This document shows, piece by piece, positions 1-6,831 of a stretch of DNA of 13,135 nt. Under the pieces are notes generated by a model, which did not search any database, had not been told where the DNA came from, and saw only the letters and a program-made list of their open reading frames with translations. The stretch spans positions 1-13,135 of the forward strand of contig URZF01000022.1 in NCBI GenBank assembly GCA_900552255.1, written 5' to 3'. Origin of the DNA: an uncultured Eubacteriales bacterium. Its GTDB lineage: Bacteria > Bacillota > Clostridia > Oscillospirales > CAG-272. Position 1 is the stretch's first letter. Every line of letters starts with the position of its first letter. The translations under genes and the position numbers were made by a program.

Positions 1-2
1 TG

Positions 3-260
3 ACATCCACTGTCAAGGGGGAGCGCTCTTGGGCGGATGTGATGCTTTCGGAAATCCCGTTCAAAGAAGAATATAAAGCTTCGGAGGGCGATGTCTTCGC
101 AATCTATGCCGTCGCAGAGGACGAATACGGATACCGGCATGAATGTTTGTTGGAGAAAATCCGAATCGCAGATGGCGAAGCGGCTGCGGTCGGGTATGTG
201 GACGGAAGAGTCATTTATGACCGTGAGGATGCCGTTTTGTGGCCGGGCTCTGTCAAATAA
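3..260 (+). CDS. 3' end of an unrecognised protein (5'-truncated by window edge)
   Basis: The reading frame is open from the first bases of the window to a TAA at 258-260, so this is the last ~85 residues of a longer protein. I do not recognise the family. The visible tail is acidic, with alternating hydrophobic residues (for example DVFAIYAVAEDEYGYRHE), which suggests beta-strands, possibly a C-terminal beta-sandwich or Ig-like module. No membrane segment is visible. An internal ATG at 39 could in principle start a 73-residue protein, but nothing convincing like a Shine-Dalgarno precedes it and the frame continues upstream. It ends 31 bases before rhaB with no terminator between, so it is probably co-transcribed with the rhamnose genes. 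Confidence 0.6.
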   Translation, partial: TSTVKGERSWADVMLSEIPFKEEYKASEGDVFAIYAVAEDEYGYRHECLLEKIRIADGEAAAVGYVDGRVIYDREDAVLWPGSVK

Positions 261-291
261 GAAATACTTTTTCGAAAGGATTTACATAGTT

Positions 292-1773
292 ATGAAAAAA
301 CTCAAAATGCTTGCCGTTGACCTCGGCGCCTCGAGCGGACGCGGCATTGTCGGTGCCTTTGACGGAAAGCGCTTTACATTGGAGGAAAATCATCGGTTCC
401 CGAATGAGCCTGTCATGGTTTCGGGACAATTTACATGGGATATTCTGCGTATTTTTCACGAGATCAAGACCTCTTTGAACAAATGCGCGCGCGGAGCAGA
501 CCGTGATATCGCCTCTGTGGGCATCGACACATGGGGCGTCGATTTCGGCTTTCTCGACAAAAAAGGACATCTTTTGTCAAATCCCGTACATTATCGGGAT
601 ATGCGCACGGCGGGGATCCCCAAATACTCGGCGGAGAAGGTGTCCGCCGACGAGGTTTACGGCGTCACGGGCATTCAGGTGCTGGAGCTGAACTCGCTTT
701 ATCAGCTGCTGGCGATCCAGAAAGACACGCCGGAGCTTTTCGACATCGCTTCGGATATGCTGTTCGTTCCCGACCTTTTGAATTATTTTCTGACGGGCTA
801 TAAGCAGACGGAATATACCATCGCCTCCACAAGCCAGCTTCTCGACGCGAAAGCGCGCGACTGGTCGTGGGAGCTGATCGAAAAATTCGGACTGCCCGAA
901 AAGCTGTTCGGCAGCATCGTAAAACCGGGGACGGTCTGCGGCACGCTCACGCCGTCGCTCGTCGAGGAGTTCGGCGGCATGAATCCCAAGGTGATTTCCG
1001 TCGCCGCGCACGATACGGGAAGCGCCGTGCTTGCCGTGCCCGCGAAGAGCGAGAAGTTCATTTGGCTTTCCTCCGGGACATGGTCGATCATGGGCACGGA
1101 GACAAAGGAGCCGGTCATCAGCGAGAAAACGAGAAGCTATAATTTCACGAACGAGGGCGGATACGACGGTACCATCCGATTCTCCAAGAATATCACGGGA
1201 CTTTGGGTCGAGCAGGAATCCAAGCGCCAATGGGAGCGTGAGGGAGAAAAGGTTTCTTTCCAAGAGCTTGCCGACATGGCCGCGGCGGCGGAGCCGCTGC
1301 GCTGCTTTATCGATACCGATGACGCGCGCTTCGGCACGCCGGGCAATCTCCCGAAGCGGATTGCCGACTACTGCCGCGAAACCGGACAGTATGTTCCGCA
1401 GACCAAGGGGGAGATCGTGCGCTGCATTTTGGAAAGCCTTGCGATGCGGTACCGTTACACGGTCGAATGTATCGACGAGATGTGCGGCGAGCGGATTCCC
1501 GCCATCAACATCGTCGGCGGCGGCACCAAGGAGGATCAGCTCTCGCAATTTGCGGCGACCGCGTGCGGACGTCCTGTGTTTGCGGGACCTGTCGAGGCGA
1601 CGGCGCTCGGCAACATTGCGGCGCAGGCGATCGCACTGGGCGAAGTGCGCGATATGTGGCAGGCAAGAGAGATCATCGCCGATTCCTTTGAAGTGAAGGA
1701 ATATGAGCCCGAGGCGGACAAAAAGGACGCATGGGACGAGGCGTACGGACGCTTCTTGAAATTGGTGAAGTAA
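292..1773 (+). CDS. rhaB: Rhamnulokinase (FGGY carbohydrate kinase)
   Basis: This cytoplasmic kinase transfers the ATP gamma-phosphate to L-rhamnulose, giving L-rhamnulose-1-phosphate, the second step of phosphorylative rhamnose catabolism. The 493-residue product has the usual RhaB length. An FGGY/actin-like N-terminal fold opens with DLGASSGRG (residues 10-18), followed by GIDTWGVDFG (77-86). The catalytic Asp is expected in HDTGSAV (H240, D241; Asp237 in E. coli by my alignment from memory). SSGTWS (260-265), IVGGGTK (407-413) and the AGPVEATALGN segment form the nucleotide-binding half. The frame is open back to 91, but ATG 292 is chosen because CGAAAGGA (273-280) sits 11 bases upstream and the protein then begins at the conserved kinase N-terminus. 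rhaA follows after 38 bases. No regulator is adjacent. Confidence 0.95.
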   Translation: MKKLKMLAVDLGASSGRGIVGAFDGKRFTLEENHRFPNEPVMVSGQFTWDILRIFHEIKTSLNKCARGADRDIASVGIDTWGVDFGFLDKKGHLLSNPVHYRDMRTAGIPKYSAEKVSADEVYGVTGIQVLELNSLYQLLAIQKDTPELFDIASDMLFVPDLLNYFLTGYKQTEYTIASTSQLLDAKARDWSWELIEKFGLPEKLFGSIVKPGTVCGTLTPSLVEEFGGMNPKVISVAAHDTGSAVLAVPAKSEKFIWLSSGTWSIMGTETKEPVISEKTRSYNFTNEGGYDGTIRFSKNITGLWVEQESKRQWEREGEKVSFQELADMAAAAEPLRCFIDTDDARFGTPGNLPKRIADYCRETGQYVPQTKGEIVRCILESLAMRYRYTVECIDEMCGERIPAINIVGGGTKEDQLSQFAATACGRPVFAGPVEATALGNIAAQAIALGEVRDMWQAREIIADSFEVKEYEPEADKKDAWDEAYGRFLKLVK

Positions 1774-1811
1774 ATATTTACATAAAATAGAAAGCAAAAG
1801 AGGAGATATCT

Positions 1812-3059
1812 ATGTCAAATGCTTATGAACTTGCAAAAGAGGCATACGCTGCGATCGGCGTCGATACCGAGGCCGCAATGGCGCGCGTAAAGGAGATTCC
1901 GGTTTCCATTCACTGCTGGCAGGGCGACGACGTGCGCGGCTTTGAAAATCCGGACGGAGATCTCACCGGCGGGATTCAGACGACCGGAAACTATCCGGGA
2001 CGTGCCCGCAATATCACGGAGCTTCGCGCGGATATCGAGAAGGTGTTCTCGATGGTGCCGGGCAAAAAGCGCCTGAGTTTGCACGCGATTTATCTCGACA
2101 ATCTCGGCGAAAAGGTCGCGCGCAATCAAATCGAACCGAAGCATTTCGCAAGCTGGGTGGATTGGGCAAAGACAAATCACGTCGGTCTTGATTTCAACCC
2201 GACCTGCTTCTCGCACGAGATGAGCGAGGACGGCTTTACGCTCAGTCATCCGAGTGGGGCGGTGCGCGATTTTTGGATTGAACACTGCATCGCTTCGAGA
2301 AAAATTGCCGAATACATGGGCAGAGAACTGAATGACACGACCGTTACCAACTACTGGATTCCCGACGGCTTCAAGGATATTCCGGTCGACCGCATGGGCG
2401 CACGCGCACGGCTTGTCGATTCGCTGGATCAGATTTTCGCCGGTGATGTGGATACAAAGCACAACCTCAACGCGGTGGAAAGCAAAGTGTTCGGCATCGG
2501 TGCGGAGAGCTGCACCATCGGATCGCATGAATTTTACATGGGATATGCCATGAAAAATGACATGCTGCTGACGCTCGACGCCGGTCATTATCATCCGACC
2601 GAGGTCATTTCCGACAAGATTTCATCGGTGCTTCTGTATCTTGATGACATCCTGCTCCATGTCTCGCGCCCGGTGCGCTGGGATTCCGACCATGTGGTCA
2701 TCCTCGACGACGAGCTGCGCACGATCGCGGCGGAGATCCTCCGCAATCGTCTTGAAAAGCGCGTCCATATCGGACTTGATTACTTCGACGCCTCCATCAA
2801 CCGTATCGCGGCGTGGGTGATCGGCTCGCGCAATATGCAGAAGGCGCTTCTTTTGGCGGCGCTCGAGCCGACGGAGGCGCTGCGCGAATGCGAGCATTCC
2901 TTCGATTATACCACAAGACTGGCACTGCTTGAAGAGCAGAAGACGATGCCGTTCGGCGCTGTCTTTGCGGAATACTGCGAGCGCGAAGGGGTTCCGGCTG
3001 ACGCGAAGTGGCTGGACGACGTCAAAAAATACGAAAAGGACGTATTATCGGCGAGATAA
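1812..3059 (+). CDS. rhaA: L-rhamnose isomerase
   Basis: It interconverts L-rhamnose and L-rhamnulose using divalent metals, the first step of the pathway. The 415-residue product is full length for the family. It contains the N-terminal [14 protein letters not shown] signature and [15 protein letters not shown]. Every metal ligand I can align with the E. coli enzyme is present at a constant offset of 11: E223, D256, H283, D291, D293 and D323, with K225 and H259 in the active site (motifs [30 protein letters not shown]). The (beta/alpha)8 barrel should therefore be active. ATG 1812 is preceded by AGGAGA at 1801-1806. It is flanked by rhaB (38-base gap) and capA (46-base gap holding a strong hairpin). 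Confidence 0.97.
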   Translation: MSNAYELAKEAYAAIGVDTEAAMARVKEIPVSIHCWQGDDVRGFENPDGDLTGGIQTTGNYPGRARNITELRADIEKVFSMVPGKKRLSLHAIYLDNLGEKVARNQIEPKHFASWVDWAKTNHVGLDFNPTCFSHEMSEDGFTLSHPSGAVRDFWIEHCIASRKIAEYMGRELNDTTVTNYWIPDGFKDIPVDRMGARARLVDSLDQIFAGDVDTKHNLNAVESKVFGIGAESCTIGSHEFYMGYAMKNDMLLTLDAGHYHPTEVISDKISSVLLYLDDILLHVSRPVRWDSDHVVILDDELRTIAAEILRNRLEKRVHIGLDYFDASINRIAAWVIGSRNMQKALLLAALEPTEALRECEHSFDYTTRLALLEEQKTMPFGAVFAEYCEREGVPADAKWLDDVKKYEKDVLSAR

Positions 3060-3064
3060 CGATC

Positions 3065-3108
3065 CAAAATAACTGTGTGAATTTTCGATAAGGAGTACGG
3101 TTATTTTG
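3065..3108 (+). promoter_or_regulatory. Hairpin enclosing the capA Shine-Dalgarno and TTG start
   Basis: Bases 3065-3073 (CAAAATAAC) are exactly complementary to 3100-3108 (GTTATTTTG). Pairing continues inward with T-G, G-C, T-A, G-T and T-G, giving a 14-base-pair helix (3065-3078 with 3095-3108) that contains three wobble pairs and a 16-base loop. The loop ends in AAGGA, the core of the capA Shine-Dalgarno, and the 3' arm ends in the TTG start codon (3106-3108). The structure begins five bases after the rhaA stop codon. It could lower capA translation, couple it to ribosomes finishing rhaA, or act as an mRNA processing or stability element. The base pairing is seen directly; the role is inferred. 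Confidence 0.6.
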
Positions 3109-4308
3109 AAGAAAATTTTGCACAGGAAAAATGGATTACAGGCAGAAAAAACACGGCGCGTATGGGGAAAAGCGATATTGCTTTTGCTCATCGCCGCCGC
3201 TCTTGCCGTAGCGCCGCTTTCCTGTGCTTTCTTTCGTGATGAGAATTATACCGCGGCATTTGGCTTTCGGTATGACAGAGATGAGGAGGCGCCCCAGCGC
3301 ATCACCTTTGCCGCGGCGGGGGACAATCTCATCCATTCGAGCATTTACAAGGAATCCTGTACGGACGGCGCATATGATTTTTCGCCGATTTATCATGAGA
3401 TCGCGCCGTTTATTTCCTCCTTTGACATCGCGTTTGTCAATCAGGAGACCCCGCTCGGCGCGGACGGCTTTTCCGGATATCCGCGCTTCTGTTCTCCGTT
3501 TGCGGCGGGGGACGCGCTTGTGGAGGCAGGCTTCGACGTCATCGGCATCGCCAACAATCATATGCTTGACCGCGGCGCCGCGGGACTGATCCGCACGCGC
3601 GAATACCTTGAAAATACGGCGGAGCTGGTCGTCGGCGGAGACACAAACGGTTATCGCATCATCGAGCGGGATGGCGTAAAAATTGCCTTTCTTGCGTACA
3701 CCTATTCGACCAACTGCGACGGGGATATCGATGTGCCGCGGATTTCGGAGGCGCGCATCACAAGACAGGTCACAGAAGCGCGCGAGGCGGCCGATCTTGT
3801 TTTTGTTTCCATGCATTGGGGGATCGAATACGACATCGGCGGATATGTCGAATGCTTCCATCCGACAACAAATCAAGAGCAGCTTGCCGAGCTGCTCACG
3901 GAGCTCGGTGCGGACGTCGTGATTGGCACGCATCCGCATGTGTTGGAGGGGATCGAATGGAAAACCGCGTCGGACGGGCACAAAACGCTTGTCGCCTATT
4001 CGCTTGGGAATTTGGTTTCCAACATGAGATTCGACAAAACTTTGCTCGGAGGCATTTTAACTCTTGACATAATCAAAAATAAGGATTACACTTATATAGA
4101 TAGTGCACGAATTTACCCCATCGTTTGCCATTATTCGACGGCGTATACCGGACATAAGGTCTATTTTCTGCGCGATTATACGGACGAGCTGGCAGGATGC
4201 CACGGTACCTGCGAGCAGCGCAACGAGCTGCCTTTTTGCCGTGAAACGCTGATAAAATACTATGAAAACAACATCCCGGCGGAATTCCGGCCGGAGCATT
4301 ACGCATAA
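3106..4308 (+). CDS. CapA/PGA_cap-family membrane-anchored protein
   Basis: This 400-residue protein belongs to the CapA (poly-gamma-glutamate capsule synthesis/PGA_cap) metallophosphatase-like family. A basic N-terminus followed by the hydrophobic stretch AILLLLIAAALAVAPLSC (about residues 23-40) predicts a signal anchor with the domain outside the membrane. Family motifs follow: AGDN (72-74), NQE (112-114, usually NLE), NNHMLDRG (150-157), HWG (237-239), GTHPHV (274-279) and YSLGN. The start is TTG at 3106, preceded by AAGGAG (3090-3095) at ten bases. No in-frame ATG occurs before the conserved domain. Substrates for many CapA relatives are unknown, and no capB, capC or pgs partner is present, so capsule synthesis is not supported here. 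Its place between rhaA and an SIS isomerase suggests an envelope or glycan role, but that is inference. Confidence 0.85.
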   Translation: MKKILHRKNGLQAEKTRRVWGKAILLLLIAAALAVAPLSCAFFRDENYTAAFGFRYDRDEEAPQRITFAAAGDNLIHSSIYKESCTDGAYDFSPIYHEIAPFISSFDIAFVNQETPLGADGFSGYPRFCSPFAAGDALVEAGFDVIGIANNHMLDRGAAGLIRTREYLENTAELVVGGDTNGYRIIERDGVKIAFLAYTYSTNCDGDIDVPRISEARITRQVTEAREAADLVFVSMHWGIEYDIGGYVECFHPTTNQEQLAELLTELGADVVIGTHPHVLEGIEWKTASDGHKTLVAYSLGNLVSNMRFDKTLLGGILTLDIIKNKDYTYIDSARIYPIVCHYSTAYTGHKVYFLRDYTDELAGCHGTCEQRNELPFCRETLIKYYENNIPAEFRPEHYA

Positions 4309-4324
4309 AAAGGAGACGGACAAG

Positions 4325-5380
4325 ATGATCAATTTGGAAAAGGAAATCAGGGAGCAGCCGGCGGTGCTTGCCGGCGTTTCGGAAAAAAACCTCGAAACGG
4401 TGAAAAAAATCGTCGCCGATATCAGGGCGGCGAGCATTACGAATGTGCAGCTTGCGGCGAGAGGAACCTCCGATCATGCCGCGATTTATGCGCAGTATTT
4501 GATTCATACGATCGTCGGCGTGCCGTGCGGGCTTGCGACGCCGTCCGTCATCTCCAAATATAACGGCAGGCTTTCCTTTGCGAACACGCTTGTCGTCGGC
4601 ATTTCTCAGTCCGGCAGAGCGGCGGACGCGCTTGCGGTCATCGACCGCGCGAATGAGACCGGCGCCGTGACGGTCGCCGTCACGAACGATCCGGATTCTC
4701 CGCTTGCAAAATCCGCAAAGTATCATCTATACTGTGGAGCCGGGCTTGAAACGAGCATTGCGGCGACAAAAACCTTTACCTCTCAGATGATGGCGCTGGC
4801 GCTTCTCGCCGCCGTATGGGCGGAGGATGATGCGCTGACATCCGCGCTCGGGGGTGTCGCGGGCGATGTCGAAAAGCTGCTTACATATATGCCGGAAAAG
4901 CTCGCGGGGCTGGTAAAGGATTACGAGAATATAGCGGCGGCCGTCGTGCTCGGGCGCGGCTTTGCCTATCCGATCGCCTGCGAGGGAACGCTGAAAATTT
5001 TGGAGACGAACGGGATCAAAATGCGCGGATACGCGGTGTCCGACTTCCATCACGGACCGAAAGCGCAGGTGCATCCTGGGGATACCGCAATCGTCGTCGC
5101 GCTTCGCGGCGCAGTTTTTGACGATGCGGTGGAAATGATCGACGAGCTATTGAAGATCGGTGCGAAAGTCATCGCGATCACGGATGACGTCTCACTTTCG
5201 GAAAAGACAGGCATACAAGGGCTGCTTATCCCGAACGACACGAATTATTCCGTGCCGGATGCGATCTCCGCCTTTTGTGCGGCGGTCACGTTACAGCTGT
5301 TTGCATTGGAGCTTGTGCTGGCACGCGGGATCGATCCTGACGCTTCCAAGGTTTTGAAGAAAGTCACCATCACGGTATAA
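4325..5380 (+). CDS. Tandem SIS-domain sugar-phosphate isomerase/deaminase, GlmS-like without glutaminase domain
   Basis: The 351-residue protein consists of two SIS domains and matches the isomerase half of glucosamine-6-phosphate synthase. Visible motifs are RGTSDHA (46-52), SQSGRAADAL (94-103, phosphate loop), ETSIAATKTFTSQ, GRGFAYPIACEGTLKILE with E220, K224 and E227, DFHHGPKAQ (240-248) and the C-terminal KVLKKVTITV. By alignment from memory with E. coli GlmS these keep the isomerase residues E488 (E227), H504 (H243) and the C-terminal lysine. The N-terminal amidotransferase domain and its Cys are absent. It therefore probably acts as an amino-sugar-phosphate deaminase or isomerase (NagB-II, AgaS or FrlB type). 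ATG 4325 has AGGAG at 4311-4315 and lies 16 bases after capA. The exact substrate cannot be assigned. Confidence 0.85.
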   Translation: MINLEKEIREQPAVLAGVSEKNLETVKKIVADIRAASITNVQLAARGTSDHAAIYAQYLIHTIVGVPCGLATPSVISKYNGRLSFANTLVVGISQSGRAADALAVIDRANETGAVTVAVTNDPDSPLAKSAKYHLYCGAGLETSIAATKTFTSQMMALALLAAVWAEDDALTSALGGVAGDVEKLLTYMPEKLAGLVKDYENIAAAVVLGRGFAYPIACEGTLKILETNGIKMRGYAVSDFHHGPKAQVHPGDTAIVVALRGAVFDDAVEMIDELLKIGAKVIAITDDVSLSEKTGIQGLLIPNDTNYSVPDAISAFCAAVTLQLFALELVLARGIDPDASKVLKKVTITV

Positions 5381-5397
5381 AACCCGTGCTTACCCAA

Positions 5398-5421
5398 ATG
5401 CGTCGGCTTCGGAGGGCGCAT
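5398..5421 (+). other. Weak hairpin downstream of the SIS gene
   Basis: ATGCGTC (5398-5404) pairs with GGCGCAT (5415-5421), with one T-G wobble and a ten-base loop, 17 bases after the SIS-domain stop. It is followed by CGGAAATTTTG, which lacks a proper U-run, so it is at best a weak terminator, attenuator or processing site in the longest plus-strand intergenic gap of the rha block (111 bases). Confidence 0.3.
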
Positions 5422-5459
5422 CGGAAATTTTGTTATCCAAATCTATTCTAAATAAAGAA

Positions 5460-5477
5460 GGACGGCATCCGCTGTCC
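5460..5477 (+). other. Hairpin just upstream of the aldolase Shine-Dalgarno
   Basis: GGACGGC (5460-5466) pairs with GCTGTCC (5471-5477) through seven base pairs including one G-T wobble, with an ATCC loop. It ends three bases before the AGGAG ribosome-binding site (5481-5485) of the class II aldolase. The ribosome site itself is left single-stranded. It may protect the 5' end of a processed transcript or be incidental. Confidence 0.35.
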
Positions 5478-5491
5478 GAAAGGAGAGAAAA

Positions 5492-6784
5492 ATGAATTTT
5501 GACATGCTGCACCCGGCAGACCAGATCGTGATGATCATGAACCGAATCTATTACTACGGCATGACGACCACGACGGGCGGAAATCTTTCCATCCGCGATT
5601 CGGAGGGAACCGTTTGGATCAGTCCGAGCGGGGTCGACAAGGGAAGCCTGCGCCGCGAGGACATCATGCAGATCAAGCCGGACGGCACGATCGTCGGCCT
5701 TCACAGACCGTCTGTCGAATATCCGTTTCATCTTGCCATCTACAAGAAGCGTCCCGATCTGAGGGCGGTGCTTCATGCGCATCCGCCGGCGCTTGTCGCG
5801 TTCAGCCTGCTGCGTGAAATTCCCGACACCTCGATCATTCCCGATGCAAGATTCCTTTCCGGCAAAATCACCATTGCCAAATACGCGCTCCCCGGAAGCG
5901 CCACCCTCGGCGACAAGATTTCCGCGGAATTTGAAAAGGGCATCAACACCGTCATGCTGGAAAATCACGGCGTTGTACTCGGCTCTACCTCGCTTTTCAA
6001 AGCATTCATGAATTTTGAAATGCTGGATTACTGCGCGAGGATCCAAATCAACGCCAAGGCGCTCGGCGGCACGATCCACGGACTTTCCGAGCGGCATATG
6101 GAAATCTACAAGAACAAGACGTCGCCCTGTATGGAGGAATTTGTTCCGCAGACGCATACGAGCGAGGAGCTCGGCGTGCGCCGCGATATGTGTGAGCTTA
6201 TCCACCGCGCATATGGCAATCAGCTTTTCACAAGCGATCAGGGAACTTTCTCCTGCAAGCTGTCCGACGGGTCCTTTATCATCACGCCGTATGCCAAGGA
6301 CAGGAAATATCTCGAACCGGAGGACCTTGTGCTGATCAAGGACGGCAAATGCGAGGCCGGAAAAACGCCGTCGCGCTCCGTCAAGCTTCACACCGCGCTT
6401 TATGAAAGGGATCCCGATATCAAGACCGTGATCGTTGCGCATCCGCCGCACATCATGGCGTTTGCCATCACGGACAAGGAGTTCGATGCGCGCCTGATTC
6501 CGGAAAGCTATATCGCGCTCAAAAATGTGCGCAAGTATCCGTTCGGCTCCTCCTTTATGCAGCCGGAGATGCTTGCCAAGGAGATTTCCATTAAGAATCC
6601 TGTTGTTATCATTGAAAACGATTGCATCATCGCTGCGGGGACCTCGCTTCTCAACGCATTTGACCGTCTTGAGGTCATGGAATACAGCGCAAAATCGCTT
6701 GTGGAGGCGGCAAGCCTCGGCGGCGAGGTTGTGAAGATCAGCCCGGATGAGGTGAAAGAGATCGAAGTGGCGTTCAATCTTTGA
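5492..6784 (+). CDS. Double-domain class II aldolase, probable L-rhamnulose-1-phosphate aldolase
   Basis: This 430-residue protein is two class II aldolase/adducin domains in tandem; a classical RhaD or FucA is about 215-275 residues. Domain 1 (about 1-200) is complete: GGN (29-31), SPSG (44-47), catalytic-type E76 in PSVEYPFH, zinc ligands H95 and H97 in HAHPP, and H159 in ENHGVV. Domain 2 (about 225-430) aligns with it (PSRSVKLHTALYERDPD, VAHPPH, ENDCII) but has S296 for the Glu, V315 for the first His, D377 for the third His, and no GGN. Only H317 remains, so domain 2 should be catalytically dead. As the only aldolase beside rhaB and rhaA, it most plausibly splits rhamnulose-1-phosphate into DHAP and L-lactaldehyde; fuculose- or ribulose-phosphate specificity is possible. 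ATG 5492 has AGGAG six bases upstream. Confidence 0.85.
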   Translation: MNFDMLHPADQIVMIMNRIYYYGMTTTTGGNLSIRDSEGTVWISPSGVDKGSLRREDIMQIKPDGTIVGLHRPSVEYPFHLAIYKKRPDLRAVLHAHPPALVAFSLLREIPDTSIIPDARFLSGKITIAKYALPGSATLGDKISAEFEKGINTVMLENHGVVLGSTSLFKAFMNFEMLDYCARIQINAKALGGTIHGLSERHMEIYKNKTSPCMEEFVPQTHTSEELGVRRDMCELIHRAYGNQLFTSDQGTFSCKLSDGSFIITPYAKDRKYLEPEDLVLIKDGKCEAGKTPSRSVKLHTALYERDPDIKTVIVAHPPHIMAFAITDKEFDARLIPESYIALKNVRKYPFGSSFMQPEMLAKEISIKNPVVIIENDCIIAAGTSLLNAFDRLEVMEYSAKSLVEAASLGGEVVKISPDEVKEIEVAFNL

Positions 6785-6831
6785 TACGAGTACGGCAATC
6801 GCCATCAAACTAACAAAGAGAGGAATTTAAC

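Noticed and set aside
91-291. Upstream-extended start for rhaB (frame open to 91)
   Set aside because: The extension overlaps the upstream gene in another frame, lacks family similarity, and a good ribosome site precedes ATG 292.
577-1797. Long minus-strand open frame (406 codons) across rhaB
   Set aside because: It is antisense to a gene with complete kinase motifs, its translation is Arg/Leu/His-rich without any recognisable domain, and long antisense frames are expected from the GC-rich third codon positions here.
3172-3225. Lipoprotein signal (lipobox ending in Cys) in the CapA protein
   Set aside because: The sequence before the Cys is P-L-S, lacking the aliphatic residue at -3, so a plain signal anchor is the safer call.
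5398-5451. Seventeen-residue Arg-rich mini-ORF before the aldolase, possible leader peptide
   Set aside because: It has no Shine-Dalgarno, overlaps a hairpin arm, and contains no run of regulatory codons linked to a nearby terminator.
5430-5458. Possible promoter (TTGTTA, 17 bases, TAAAGA) ahead of the aldolase
   Set aside because: The -10 box matches the consensus poorly and no supporting elements are visible.
5390-6808. Minus-strand open frame (472 codons) across the aldolase gene
   Set aside because: Same cause: it mirrors the well-supported aldolase, and its product is low-complexity, basic and without motifs.
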